Positions 10,301 through 18,390 of a stretch of 37,857 nt of DNA are shown one piece after another. Position 1 is the stretch's first letter, and the number at the start of each line of letters is the position of its first letter. Source of the DNA: Crocinitomicaceae bacterium (GTDB lineage: Bacteria; Bacteroidota; Bacteroidia; Flavobacteriales_D; Sanyastnellaceae). The notes below the pieces were generated by a model, which worked only from the letters and a program-made list of their open reading frames with translations, did no database searches and was not told where the DNA came from. A program made the translations under genes and the position numbers. The DNA is taken from the NCBI GenBank assembly GCA_002693775.1, contig NZRP01000009.1, positions 1 through 37,857 on the forward strand, read 5' to 3'.

Positions 10301-11697
10301 CAGTTGAGCGTAAGAATGCTGAAGGTGAAACTGAGACTGTGATTGTTTCTCGTTCTTCAGAATTCAAGGTTTTAGATCCTAAGACTGGAGTTGCTTTCTC
10401 TACTACAATTTTACCATACGGTTCGATTCTATTCGTAAACTCAGGTGATAAGATTAAGAAGAATACATCTATTTGTAAATGGGATCCTTATAACAGCGCG
10501 ATTATTTCTGAAGCTGTTGGTAAGATCAAGTTTGAGCATATTGATGAAGGCCTTACATACAGAGAAGAGCTTGATGAACAAACTGGTTTCCGTGAGATCG
10601 TCATTACTGAAACTAAAGACAAGAAGAAGAACCCTGCTATTCTTATCCTTGATAAGAAGGGAGAAATTCTTAAGTCATACTCTCTACCTGTAGGAGCTCA
10701 CATATCTGTTAAAGAGGGTGATGTGTCTTCTTTAGGTCAGATTCTTTGTAAGATTCCTCGTATTGCTGGTAAGTCTGGTGATATTACAGGTGGTCTTCCT
10801 CGTGTTACTGAGCTGTTTGAAGCACGTAACCCATCTAACCCTGCAGTTGTATCTCAGGTTGATGGTATTGTTTCATACGGTAAGATTAAGCGTGGTAACA
10901 GAGAGGTAGTCGTTGAATCAAGAGTTGGAGATAAATACAAGTACATGGTTCCACTTTCTAAGCATATTCTTGTACAGGATAATGACTTTGTTAGAGCTGG
11001 AATGCCATTATCTGATGGAGCAATTACTCCTAAGGATATTCTTGACATCAAAGGTCCAACAGCTGTTCAAGAGTACATCGTAAACGAGATTCAAGATGTA
11101 TACCGTCTTCAGGGTGTAAAGATTAATGACAAGCATTTTGAGGTAATCGTTCGTCAAATGATGAAGAAGGTTGTAATTGAGGATTCTGGTGATACACGTT
11201 TCTTAGAGAAACAGAACGTTGAGAAATCTGACTTCCTTGCTGAAAACAATAGAGTTTTTGGAATGGTAGTAATTCAAAATGCTGGTGGATCTGAGGAGCT
11301 TAAGGAAGGACAAATGATTTCTGCTCGTCGCTTACGTGATGAGAATGGGTCTCTAAAACGTCGTGACCTTGAGCCAGCTGAAGCTAGAGATGCTATACCA
11401 GCAACATCTAGACCTCTGCTACAAGGTATCACAAGAGCTTCTCTTCAGACTCGTTCATTCGTTTCTGCAGCATCTTTCCAAGAGACAACAAAAGTATTGA
11501 ACGAAGCTGCTGTTAGCGGTAAACGTGATGAACTTCTAGGTCTTAAGGAAAATGTAATCGTTGGTCACTTGATTCCAGCTGGAACAGGTACTAGAGATTT
11601 CCAAGATTTAGTTGTAGGTTCACAAGTTGAGTTTGATAACGCTCTTGAAGCTGCAGCTAATTCTGAGACTGAAGCACAAGTTGTAACTGAAGCATAA
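7381..11697 (+). CDS. rpoC: DNA-directed RNA polymerase subunit beta-prime
   Basis: The 1438-residue product carries the active site NADFDGD (residues 476-482), whose three Asp chelate the catalytic magnesium. The N-terminal zinc ribbon uses C67, C69, C82 and C85. The second zinc site includes the [15 protein letters not shown] segment. The trigger-loop region [20 protein letters not shown] is intact. Size is normal for Bacteroidota. The acidic C-terminal tail ends at TAA, but the same frame continues for ten more sense codons (VVAEETSTDN) to a second TAA. These resemble the preceding tail and suggest recent loss of a longer C-terminus. A strong terminator follows. Confidence 0.98.
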   Translation: MFQQKNPQQQSSDFSTITISLSSPETILEDSHGEVLKPETINYRTYKPERDGLFCERIFGPVKDFECHCGKYKRIRYKGIVCDRCGVEVTEKKVRRERMGHISLVVPVAHIWYFKSLPNKIGYLLGLPSKKLDQIIYYERYAVINPGNAKNAEGEPLQVNDFLTEDEYFDVLDTLPKENQYLDDKDPNKFVAKMGAEAVHDLLANLDLESLSYELRNKADTETSQQRKSEALKRLQVVENMRDSQQRIENRPEWMIVKVVPVIPPELRPLVPLDGGRFATSDLNDLYRRVIIRNNRLKRLVEIKAPEVILRNEKRMLQEAVDSLFDNSRKSSAVKTESNRPLKSLSDSLKGKQGRFRQNLLGKRVDYSARSVIVVGPTLKMHECGMPKHMAAELYKPFIIRKMLERGIVKTVKSAKKIIDAKDPVVWDILENVMKGHPVLLNRAPTLHRLGIQAFQPKLIEGKAIQLHPLACTAFNADFDGDQMAVHLPLGHAAVLEAQLLMLASHNILNPANGAPITVPSQDMVLGLYYITKERISSKELVVKGEGTVCYSPEEVSIAHQEGRLDLHAAIKMRFVDVNGNASLIDTTCGRVLFNKYVPKEVGYINELLTKKSLRDIIARVLEVVGVARTSQFLDDIKHLGFTMAFKGGLSFNLNDVIIPPEKEKLVNKATSEVAEVMDNYNMGLITNNERYNQIIDIWTHTNSRLTNILMDRLETDKQGFNSIYMMMHSGARGSKEQIRQLSGMRGLMAKPQKSSATGGQDIIENPILSNFKEGLSILEYFISTHGARKGLADTALKTADAGYLTRRLVDVAQDVIVKIEDCGTLRGVVVTPLTKNDEIVEGIGSRIDGRVPAIDVVDPKSGDILAAEGEEITPEIARKIEEAGVDEVEVRSVLTCEAPSGICAKCYGRNLATSRMVQKGEAVGVIAAQSIGEPGTQLTLRTFHVGGTASKISDENEFKTKFDGVAEIEDLRTVERKNAEGETETVIVSRSSEFKVLDPKTGVAFSTTILPYGSILFVNSGDKIKKNTSICKWDPYNSAIISEAVGKIKFEHIDEGLTYREELDEQTGFREIVITETKDKKKNPAILILDKKGEILKSYSLPVGAHISVKEGDVSSLGQILCKIPRIAGKSGDITGGLPRVTELFEARNPSNPAVVSQVDGIVSYGKIKRGNREVVVESRVGDKYKYMVPLSKHILVQDNDFVRAGMPLSDGAITPKDILDIKGPTAVQEYIVNEIQDVYRLQGVKINDKHFEVIVRQMMKKVVIEDSGDTRFLEKQNVEKSDFLAENNRVFGMVVIQNAGGSEELKEGQMISARRLRDENGSLKRRDLEPAEARDAIPATSRPLLQGITRASLQTRSFVSAASFQETTKVLNEAAVSGKRDELLGLKENVIVGHLIPAGTGTRDFQDLVVGSQVEFDNALEAAANSETEAQVVTEA

Positions 11698-11746
11698 GTT
11701 GTAGCTGAGGAGACTTCTACAGACAATTAAAAGATTTATTTATTTT

Positions 11747-11779
11747 AAAAAAGGGCTTTCGATTGGAAGCCCTTTTTTT
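11747..11779 (+). terminator. Intrinsic terminator after rpoC
   Basis: The 8-bp stem AAGGGCTT/AAGCCCTT with an 8-nt loop is flanked by an A-run before and a run of seven T after. It should end the ribosomal-protein/RNA-polymerase transcript. The A-run on the other side makes it potentially bidirectional, so it could also serve the convergent - strand gene whose stop lies 14 nt away. Confidence 0.92.
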
Positions 11780-11793
11780 AATGCTTAAAAAAA

Positions 11794-13287
11794 TCACTTT
11801 TTTTCTGAGTGTTGATCAATTGCACGTGCTGCAGCAAGAGCTGGATCCTCAGTGTTCTCTTTATCTTCTGGTTTTATGCCGCAATAACCAAAGAGACATT
11901 TTTCTTTGATGATTCTATCTACAAAATCAGGAACTAGTTTTTCCCAATTTCCTTCACCTGATTTTATCATTCTGAATGCATCAGTAGAGAAAATACTCAA
12001 CACTTTTTCATCGTAGTCTTCTATGTCGACAATCTTTTTATTAAAGATGAGGTAGTTGTAGAGTGGTTGAAGTCTAGGGTGAATAGGAGTAGTGTCAGTT
12101 GTCCAAAGAGTTTTAGACTCTTCATCTTTCCATGGGTATAAGAGGATTTTTAAATCACGTGAGAATAAAATTCCAAACGCTTCTAAAATCCCTCCATTAA
12201 GGTCTCTATAATATCTCTCATTGAAGATTTCAGTGAGAGTAGCTGCTCCCATGATCACACCCATTCTTTTATTTGTGTGTCTAGAGAAGAATTCGATGAG
12301 TTTAAAGTATTTCTGGTAACTAGAGATGAGAACGGTTTGGCCTATAGAGCAAAGAATATCAGCTCTGTCTAAAAAATCTTGTTCATCGATATCTCCTTCA
12401 CCCTTAAGGTTGTTCAATGTTATCTCGAAAAGTACTTGAATGTTGTCAGGGTCAACTTTAGGCTCCTCGCGGAACTTTTTCAGACCCTTAGCTATCATAT
12501 CAATGTTAACCTTAGTAACAGGGCGAAAGCTTCCTCTGATTGCAAGAATATTTTTCTTGTATAGTATGTCAGCTGCTTGTCTGTTTACTCCGTCTGGTGT
12601 GAAGATTACAGCTTCAGTCATACCCAGCTTAACAAGTTGAAGTGACAAGATTCTGTTGTCTACACCTTCAAATGCAGGGCCGTTCATTTGGATCATGTCG
12701 ATTTCCAAATGATCGCTCTCAATATTGTCGTAAAGAGATTTTAAAAGAACCTTAGGCTCGCTATGGAAGAAGAAGCATCCGTAGAGGAGGTTTACTCCAA
12801 GCTGACCAGTAGTCATTTGTTGCCGTAGAGCGTCAGATTCGTGAAGTCTTGCGTGAAGGAAAACCTCAGAAGGGGCTGCGTCAGATGAGGTTTGAAATTT
12901 TACACCAAACCAACCATGGCCTTGGCTAGTCTTATGAAAGTTGATTGTAGCAACGGTGTTAGCAAAAACAAAAAACTGCTTAGACGGATGCTTGTCGCGC
13001 TTGATTCTATCTTCTACAAGATTGTACTCGTGCTTGAGCATTTTCTCAACACGACTCTGGCAAACGTATCTACCTTTTTCTTCAGTTCCATAGAGAGCGT
13101 CCGAGAAATCTTTATCGTATGCACTAATTGCTTTAGCGATAGTTCCTGACGCACCTCCAGCTCGGAAAAAATGACGCACCACCTCTTGTCCGGCCCCAAT
13201 TTCAGCAAAAGTTCCATAGAGGTCTGGATTCAGATTAATTCTGAGTGCTTTCTGCTTTGCAGATAATATGACGCGTTCTGAGTCCAC
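11794..13287 (-). CDS. Conserved Bacteroidota protein of unknown function
   Basis: I recognise this as a family widespread in Bacteroidota with the N-terminal signature ALRINLNPDLYGTFAEIGAGQE, but its function is unknown to me. Database names such as TonB-dependent receptor or nicotinate-nucleotide adenylyltransferase, sometimes attached to relatives, are unsupported: there is no signal peptide, no beta-barrel pattern and no HxGH nucleotidyltransferase motif. Notable conserved-looking segments are FFRAGGASGTIAKAISAYDKDFSDALYG, LRGSFRPVTKVN and MGVIMGAATLTEIF. It looks cytosolic. The start is uncertain: the first in-frame ATG (13338) lies upstream of a -7 promoter motif, so I chose the GTG at 13287, seven nt after it (497 residues). 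It is convergent with rpoC. Confidence 0.8.
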   Translation of the reverse strand: MDSERVILSAKQKALRINLNPDLYGTFAEIGAGQEVVRHFFRAGGASGTIAKAISAYDKDFSDALYGTEEKGRYVCQSRVEKMLKHEYNLVEDRIKRDKHPSKQFFVFANTVATINFHKTSQGHGWFGVKFQTSSDAAPSEVFLHARLHESDALRQQMTTGQLGVNLLYGCFFFHSEPKVLLKSLYDNIESDHLEIDMIQMNGPAFEGVDNRILSLQLVKLGMTEAVIFTPDGVNRQAADILYKKNILAIRGSFRPVTKVNIDMIAKGLKKFREEPKVDPDNIQVLFEITLNNLKGEGDIDEQDFLDRADILCSIGQTVLISSYQKYFKLIEFFSRHTNKRMGVIMGAATLTEIFNERYYRDLNGGILEAFGILFSRDLKILLYPWKDEESKTLWTTDTTPIHPRLQPLYNYLIFNKKIVDIEDYDEKVLSIFSTDAFRMIKSGEGNWEKLVPDFVDRIIKEKCLFGYCGIKPEDKENTEDPALAAARAIDQHSEKK

Positions 13288-13294
13288 GTAGTAG

Positions 13295-13313
13295 CAAAGG
13301 TAAGATACCTTTG
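13295..13313. promoter_or_regulatory. Symmetric divergent promoter, two back-to-back TAnnTTTG elements
   Basis: The sequence CAAAGGTA-AGA-TACCTTTG is a perfect 8-bp inverted repeat with a 3-bp spacer. Each arm is a consensus Bacteroidota -7 element (TAnnTTTG) pointing outward, one toward the unknown-function gene and one toward the PhnP-like operon. On the - strand a TTG lies 23 bp upstream of the element as a possible -33 box; the + strand has no clear -33. It could alternatively be an operator, but the fit to the -7 consensus on both strands is exact. Confidence 0.65.
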
Positions 13314-13356
13314 TGGGGTGAAGAACAAAAAAATACACGAATTAGGGGTAGAATAT

Positions 13357-14121
13357 ATGAGGGTGACCTTGTTAGGAACAGGTACATCTCAAGGAGTCCC
13401 TGTAATTGGTTGTGAATGTGAAGTTTGTTCGTCAGTTGACGCAAGGGACTCAAGGCTTAGAACTTCTGCAAAAATCGAAATAGGTTCAACAACGGTTGTG
13501 ATTGATACAGGTCCGGATTTTAGGCAGCAAATGCTAGTAAATAAGGTTAAGAGTCTGGATGCTATTGTGTTTACACATGAGCACAAGGATCATTTAGCAG
13601 GATTAGATGATATAAGAGCTTATAACTATTTCCAAAATCAATCCATGGATATCTACGCAAACAAGGACGTAGAAAAGGCTTTGCTGAGAAACTATCACTA
13701 TGCTTTTGATCCATCGGTAACTAGCGGAGTCCCTAAAATGAGAATTCTTAATATTAATAGAGATCCATTTGAATTAGGAGGGGTTGAGTGGATTCCATTA
13801 CCTGTTATGCATGCTGAATTGGAGGTGTTGGGGTTTAGGATTGGAGATTTTGCCTATCTGACTGATGTGAACTACATAAGTGAAGAAACTTTTGATAAAC
13901 TCAAAGGGTTGAAGGTATTGGTTATAAGTGCTCTAAGGAAATTTTCGCATCACAGTCATTTTGAGTTGAATGAGGTCCTAGAAGTAATAGAAAGGCTAAA
14001 AGTGAAAACAGCATACTTGACTCATATGAGTCATTTGATGGGACTTCATTCTGATCTAGAGTCTGAACTGCCCGATGGAGTGTATCCTGGATATGATGGA
14101 CTGGAAATAATTGGAAAATGA
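13357..14121 (+). CDS. PhnP-like metallo-beta-lactamase-fold hydrolase
   Basis: The 254-residue protein starts MRVTLLGTGTSQGVPVIGC, typical of the PhnP/RNase Z-related branch of the metallo-beta-lactamase fold. The metal motif THEHKDH supplies H74, H76, D78 and H79, with further ligands likely at H155 and D173. The Cys cluster C19-x-C21-x2-C24 matches the structural zinc site known in PhnP cyclic phosphodiesterase. No phosphonate genes are nearby, so substrate is unknown; a phosphodiester or cyclic nucleotide is plausible. Thirteen upstream in-frame codons overlap the promoter region, so the ATG just before MRVTLLG is chosen. Its stop overlaps the next gene's start (ATGA). Confidence 0.85.
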   Translation: MRVTLLGTGTSQGVPVIGCECEVCSSVDARDSRLRTSAKIEIGSTTVVIDTGPDFRQQMLVNKVKSLDAIVFTHEHKDHLAGLDDIRAYNYFQNQSMDIYANKDVEKALLRNYHYAFDPSVTSGVPKMRILNINRDPFELGGVEWIPLPVMHAELEVLGFRIGDFAYLTDVNYISEETFDKLKGLKVLVISALRKFSHHSHFELNEVLEVIERLKVKTAYLTHMSHLMGLHSDLESELPDGVYPGYDGLEIIGK

Positions 14122-15020
14122 AGGCAGTGTTTTCTAAAATAGGACTTGCGTTAGTTTACCTTGGTAGTCTTGCGCCTTGGTGGGCTATAAGGATTGATGC
14201 TTCGATTTTCGCGTTCTGGATGACCTATGTGTTTAGGTATAGAAGAAGGGTTGTTAAGGGAAATTTGAATAGAGTGGGGGCTGAAAACGTTAGTTTATAC
14301 AAGATTTATAGAAATTTTAGTCTACTAGCTTTAGAGTCGATGAAGCTGTTCACAGTGAGTAAAAGAAGAGCTGTAATGCAAGTTCGTTTTGAGAATTTTG
14401 AGTTGATAGAGGAGTTGTATTCAAAAGGTAAAAGTGTTGTTCTAGTTGGAGGACATATGGCAAATTGGGAGATATTTTCAGTTGTATTTCCAAATATTGT
14501 CAAGCATAAAACCTACGCTATTTACAAGAGGTTGAACAATAAAGTGTTTGACATAGCTATTAAAAAGTCTCGTAGTAAAACGGGAATGGAAATAGTTGAG
14601 ATGAATGAGCTTAAGTCACTATTTGAGACTGGACATAATGAGCCCATTCTCTGCTCACTAGTCTTCGATCAAAGACCCAGGGTTGCTAAAAATGCAAGGT
14701 GGACTAAATTCTTAGGAGTTGAGACACCTTTTTATTCTGGGATGGAGAAGATTGCACTCAGACTCAACGCGGCTGTTGTTTACTCAGCTATAACTCGAGA
14801 CAAATCGGGTAAGTATACCATGAAGTTTCACCTTGTAGAGGAAGAAGTATTTAAAGTAGAAGAAGGAGAAGTGCTTGATAAATGTATTGGAATCCTTGAA
14901 GATGAGATAGTAAAAGCTCCTCATGATTGGCTTTGGACACATAGAAGATGGAAACATACAAGGCCCAAAGGAGTGGAGCTTCACGATCGAAAATTCACTA
15001 AGTTTAATGGATGGAGTTGA
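14118..15020 (+). CDS. LpxL/HtrB-family lysophospholipid or lipid A acyltransferase
   Basis: The 300-residue protein belongs to the bacterial lipid A biosynthesis acyltransferase family. The catalytic HX4E motif is GGHMANWE with H113 and E118. A hydrophobic N-terminal segment (about residues 8-40) would anchor it to the inner membrane. In Bacteroidota such proteins add secondary acyl chains to lipid A, although some act on ornithine lipids or other amino lipids, so the exact acceptor is not certain. The gene overlaps the PhnP-like gene by 4 nt and its TGA overlaps the rarA start (TGATG), indicating translational coupling in a three-gene operon. Confidence 0.87.
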   Translation: MKAVFSKIGLALVYLGSLAPWWAIRIDASIFAFWMTYVFRYRRRVVKGNLNRVGAENVSLYKIYRNFSLLALESMKLFTVSKRRAVMQVRFENFELIEELYSKGKSVVLVGGHMANWEIFSVVFPNIVKHKTYAIYKRLNNKVFDIAIKKSRSKTGMEIVEMNELKSLFETGHNEPILCSLVFDQRPRVAKNARWTKFLGVETPFYSGMEKIALRLNAAVVYSAITRDKSGKYTMKFHLVEEEVFKVEEGEVLDKCIGILEDEIVKAPHDWLWTHRRWKHTRPKGVELHDRKFTKFNGWS

Positions 15021-16297
15021 TGAGCGATAATATCCCTTTAGCTGAAAGGATGAGGCCAAAAAGTTTGGATTCATACCTAGGCCAAACCCACTTAGTCGGT
15101 GTTGATTCCATACTTAAGAGGGCAGCAGAAAATGCGACTCTCCCTTCCATGATACTTTGGGGGCCTCCTGGTGTTGGAAAGACTACACTTGCAAGGATTT
15201 TAGCGGATAAAGCAAAGCTTCCGTTCCATCAGCTTTCTGCAATTAATAGCGGTGTCAAGGAGGTAAGAGAGGTCATTGCAAGAGCTAAATCTGGAGGGAT
15301 GTTCGCTGGCAAGTCTATTTTGTTTATCGACGAGATACACAGATTTTCTAAATCACAGCAGGATAGTTTGCTAGGAGCAGTTGAGCAGGGTGTAGTTGTG
15401 CTTATAGGTGCTACGACTGAAAACCCATCTTTTGAAGTTATCCCAGCTCTTAGGTCTAGATGCCAAATCTATGTGCTCAACCATCTCACACACGATGAGA
15501 TGTTGCAACTCATTGACCAAGCAATTTCAGAGGACGTAGTACTGAAGAAGCGCAAAATTGAAATTGTTGAAGCTGAGGCCTTGATGCGTGCAAGCGGAGG
15601 TGACGCTAGGAGATTGTTGAATATTCTTGAAATGGTAGTGGCTTCAGTTCCTAAAGGAAAAGTTGAGGTTACTAACGATAGGGTTCAGGAGATAATCCAA
15701 ACCACTACAGCAGGCTACGATAAGGGCGGAGAAGCACATTACGATATAATTAGTGCCTTTATTAAAAGCATAAGGGCAAGCGATCCCAATGCCGCTGTGT
15801 ATTATTTGGCGAGAATGATAGAAGGAGGGGAGGACCCCAAGTTTATAGCAAGGAGGCTATTGATTGCAGCTTCTGAAGATGTTGGAAATGCTAATCCTAC
15901 AGCCCTTGTCCTCGCTACATCTACATTTCATGCTACCGAGCGCATTGGAATGCCTGAGGCAAGGATATTGCTTTCGCAGTGTACGGTTTATCTAGCGAGT
16001 TCCCCTAAGAGTAATGCCTCGTACATGGCAATCAACCAAGCTCAGCAATTAGTAAGGGAAACAGGTGATCTGCAGGTTCCTCATCATTTGAGGAACGCAC
16101 CAACTCAGCTCATGAGCCAACTCGGCTACGGAGACGGCTACCAGTACGACCACGACTCAAGTGGCGGTTTCAGCTCTCAAGAATGCATGCCTGAATCATT
16201 AAGCGGAAATACGCTTTACACCCCGGGTAACAACCCCAGAGAAAAGTCAATGCGCGAATATCTTAAAGCTGTTTGGAATAATAAATACGGTTACTAA
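15020..16297 (+). CDS. rarA: Replication-associated recombination protein A (RarA/MgsA), AAA+ ATPase
   Basis: The 425-residue product is a full-length RarA/MgsA/WRNIP1-family clamp-loader-like ATPase that acts at stalled replication forks. Walker A is GPPGVGKTT (48-56) and Walker B is LFIDEIH (101-107), followed by HRFSKSQQD and sensor-1 GATTENPSFE. The C-terminal MgsA tetramerisation domain is present (GEDPKFIARRLLIAASEDVG onward). I chose the ATG that overlaps the preceding TGA; an ATG three codons upstream is possible. It is the last gene of the operon. A hairpin about 32 nt past its stop, inside the convergent MORN gene, may be its terminator. Confidence 0.95.
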   Translation: MSDNIPLAERMRPKSLDSYLGQTHLVGVDSILKRAAENATLPSMILWGPPGVGKTTLARILADKAKLPFHQLSAINSGVKEVREVIARAKSGGMFAGKSILFIDEIHRFSKSQQDSLLGAVEQGVVVLIGATTENPSFEVIPALRSRCQIYVLNHLTHDEMLQLIDQAISEDVVLKKRKIEIVEAEALMRASGGDARRLLNILEMVVASVPKGKVEVTNDRVQEIIQTTTAGYDKGGEAHYDIISAFIKSIRASDPNAAVYYLARMIEGGEDPKFIARRLLIAASEDVGNANPTALVLATSTFHATERIGMPEARILLSQCTVYLASSPKSNASYMAINQAQQLVRETGDLQVPHHLRNAPTQLMSQLGYGDGYQYDHDSSGGFSSQECMPESLSGNTLYTPGNNPREKSMREYLKAVWNNKYGY

Positions 16298-16302
16298 ATT
16301 GC

Positions 16303-17361
16303 CTACTCGACTAGCTCTCCGTTGTCATAATTCTCCTTACTGAGAATTTTACCGTCCTCCCTGTATTTGTATCGAGGGCCGTCAAGCTTTCCATTAACAT
16401 ATTCGCCCTCTTCCTTGATTTGGGTACCAACTAGAACTTGTCTTTGAAGCTGCTCACCAGTTTCCTCATCGATAAAGGGCTCAATCACATATTCACCCAA
16501 ATCATACCAAATCCTATATGGCCCCTCCAACAGCTTATCCCTGTATGTGTACTCACTCATAGAGCGTCCGTCAGGAAAAGTCTCCTCGAAGACACCATTG
16601 ATAAGAATATCCTTCACCTTAGTGCCCATTGAGTATTTAATTATCTTCTCAATTTCGCCTGTATCGTGGTAAGTCTTCCATGATCCATCCTCACTTCCAT
16701 TGCTGTATACACCAGAAATTCTTACGTTTCCATTTGGGTGATAGCTAGAAAATTCACCGTGTAATTCTCCTGAAGCATAGGTTATTACCTCGCTAATCTT
16801 CCCGCTTTCGTAGTAAGACGTCCATTTACCGTCCTTTTTGCCCATGTTAAATGTCCCTTCTTCAACTAATTTGCCCTTGTAGTCTTTTACCCAATACTCG
16901 CCGTTCATTACGCCATCTACGTATGATTCAGATCTTCTTTGCAAAGAAGTTTCGTCGTAGTAGCCCCAGCTTCCAGTCTTTATGGGTTCCTCTCCAACAG
17001 GCGCAGAATTGTAATGCCCCGAGGCTTGGACTGAGCCATTGGGTCTGTAGTGGATAGATGCAATCGTCTTGCCCTTATGCTCCACTGATGACATCAATTT
17101 CCCAGTGTCATAGAAGTAAAGGAATTTGCCAACAGGCTTTCCCGCTTCAAATTCTCCTTTGTAGTAGAGACTTCCTGAAGGCCAAACCCTAATCCACAAT
17201 CCGTCCTTTTCCCCATTAGAATCAACTAAATTGTATTCAACCCCAGCATCGCCTGACGGCATAGAACCTCTTGCTGTTGGTAGGTTACCAGGTTGAGCAA
17301 TAGCTAGGTTTAGGGTGGTTAAAACTGCAAAAAGACTTAGAGTAGAAAAAGCGGCTTTCAT
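16303..17361 (-). CDS. Exported MORN_2/YwqK-type repeat protein
   Basis: This 352-residue protein begins with a signal peptide (residues 1 to about 22, ending NLAIAQ). The rest is a series of about 22-residue repeats of the form G-x-W-x-x-Y-x-x-G-x-x-x-x-x-x-x-Y-x-x-G-x-x-H/D-G, such as DGKWTSYYESGKISEVITYA and ASGELHGEFSSYHPNGNVRI. This is the MORN_2 repeat pattern, which forms an elongated beta-sheet. Database entries sometimes call such proteins YwqK antitoxins; no toxin partner is nearby. Likely periplasmic or surface-exposed, with binding function unknown. It faces rarA with 5 bp between the stop codons. Confidence 0.82.
   Translation of the reverse strand: MKAAFSTLSLFAVLTTLNLAIAQPGNLPTARGSMPSGDAGVEYNLVDSNGEKDGLWIRVWPSGSLYYKGEFEAGKPVGKFLYFYDTGKLMSSVEHKGKTIASIHYRPNGSVQASGHYNSAPVGEEPIKTGSWGYYDETSLQRRSESYVDGVMNGEYWVKDYKGKLVEEGTFNMGKKDGKWTSYYESGKISEVITYASGELHGEFSSYHPNGNVRISGVYSNGSEDGSWKTYHDTGEIEKIIKYSMGTKVKDILINGVFEETFPDGRSMSEYTYRDKLLEGPYRIWYDLGEYVIEPFIDEETGEQLQRQVLVGTQIKEEGEYVNGKLDGPRYKYREDGKILSKENYDNGELVE
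16329..16350 (+). terminator. rarA: Possible rarA terminator inside the opposing MORN gene
   Basis: The perfect 7-bp stem AATTCTC/GAGAATT has a 6-nt loop and is followed by TTTT (overlapping the stem end). It lies about 32 nt downstream of the rarA stop, within the last codons of the convergent gene. The stem is AT-rich and the T-run short, so termination would be modest. Confidence 0.4.
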
Positions 17362-17379
17362 GTATTCTTAGTTTGTATA

Positions 17380-17408
17380 CGAAAATAGGCACTCATTTGT
17401 TTCAGCAA
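17380..17408 (-). promoter_or_regulatory. Promoter of the MORN-repeat gene
   Basis: Read on the - strand, TTG (17408-17406) is followed after 18 bp by TATTTTCG (17387-17380), a one-mismatch version of TAnnTTTG. The start codon lies 18 nt further on, so a short untranslated leader is predicted. This is one of the better complete -33/-7 pairs in the window. Confidence 0.6.
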
Positions 17409-17423
17409 CCGTCCTTATGCCTG

Positions 17424-17431
17424 TATTTTTG
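17424..17431 (+). promoter_or_regulatory. mdh: -7 element upstream of mdh
   Basis: TATTTTTG matches TAnnTTTG exactly and lies 25 nt before the mdh ATG. A TTTG at 17396-17399 is 24 bp upstream, slightly longer than the usual 19-23 bp spacing, so the -33 assignment is weak. Confidence 0.55.
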
Positions 17432-17456
17432 CACTCCCTAATCCCAATTTCTTAAA

Positions 17457-18389
17457 ATGAAAGTTACTGTTGTAGGTGCTGGAAACGTAGGCGCCACTTG
17501 TGCAAATGTTCTTGCAACCCGTGAGGTTGTGAACGAAGTAGTTCTACTGGATATTAAAGATGGTTTTGCTGAAGGTAAAGCACTTGATATCTGGGAGACT
17601 TCTCCAATTAACCTGTATGATACTAGAACTGTAGGTTCTACTAACGATTACTCAAAGACTGCTGATTCAGATGTAGTTGTAATTACTTCCGGTCTTCCAC
17701 GCAAGCCTGGTATGAGCCGTGATGATCTTATAGCGACTAACGCAGGTATCGTAAAGTCTGTTACGACTCAAATTATGGAGCATAGCCCTAACGCTATCCT
17801 TGTAATTGTTTCTAACCCACTTGACGTAATGACTTACTGTGCATACCTAAACGCTAATGTTGATTCTAAGCGTGTAATCGGTATGGCAGGTATTCTTGAC
17901 ACAGCTCGTTACCGTTCATTCCTTGCAGAGGCACTAAATGTTAGCCCTAAGGATATCCAAGCTGTTCTTATGGGCGGCCACGGTGATACGATGGTTCCAC
18001 TTCCACGTTACACTACTGTAGGCGGGATCCCTGTAACTGAGCTTATCGATTCTGAGACTCTTAACTCTATCGTAGAGCGTACTAAGAAGGGTGGAGGAGA
18101 GATCGTTAACCTACTTGGCACATCTGCATGGTATGCTCCTGGAGCTGCTGCAGCCCAAATGGTTGAAGCTATCGTTAAGGATCAGCGTCGTGTATTCCCA
18201 GCATGTGTATGGATGACTGGTGAGTACGGCATCTCTAATATGTACTTAGGAGTTCCAGTAATTCTTGGTAAGAACGGAGTAGAGAAGGTTATCGAACTTG
18301 ATTTAAACGATGGAGAGCGCGAACTTCTTTCTCAAAGCGAAAAGGCTGTAAGAGAAGTGAAAGCTGTTCTAGACGGAATGAATTCTTAA
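17457..18389 (+). CDS. mdh: Malate dehydrogenase (NAD-dependent, LDH-like type)
   Basis: The 310-residue protein is the lactate-dehydrogenase-like MDH that interconverts malate and oxaloacetate in the TCA cycle. The nucleotide-binding loop is GAGNVGAT (7-14), and D32 fits NAD preference. Substrate arginines are R82 and R88 in the GLPRKPGMSRDDL loop, where arginine 82 favours malate over lactate, plus R151. D148 and H175 (GGHGDTMVP) form the proton relay. Length is normal. It is monocistronic with its own -7 element, and its terminator lies inside the convergent VCBS gene, whose stop codon begins 1 bp away. Confidence 0.97.
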   Translation: MKVTVVGAGNVGATCANVLATREVVNEVVLLDIKDGFAEGKALDIWETSPINLYDTRTVGSTNDYSKTADSDVVVITSGLPRKPGMSRDDLIATNAGIVKSVTTQIMEHSPNAILVIVSNPLDVMTYCAYLNANVDSKRVIGMAGILDTARYRSFLAEALNVSPKDIQAVLMGGHGDTMVPLPRYTTVGGIPVTELIDSETLNSIVERTKKGGGEIVNLLGTSAWYAPGAAAAQMVEAIVKDQRRVFPACVWMTGEYGISNMYLGVPVILGKNGVEKVIELDLNDGERELLSQSEKAVREVKAVLDGMNS

Positions 18390-18390
18390 G

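Noticed and set aside
13288-13338. ATG start for the unknown-function protein at 13338
   Set aside because: It lies upstream of the -7 element that should drive the gene, and its residues are unlike the family start; kept only as an alternative.
16303-17361. Toxin-antitoxin function for the MORN-repeat protein
   Set aside because: The YwqK antitoxin label is inherited from databases; the protein has a signal peptide and no adjacent toxin gene.
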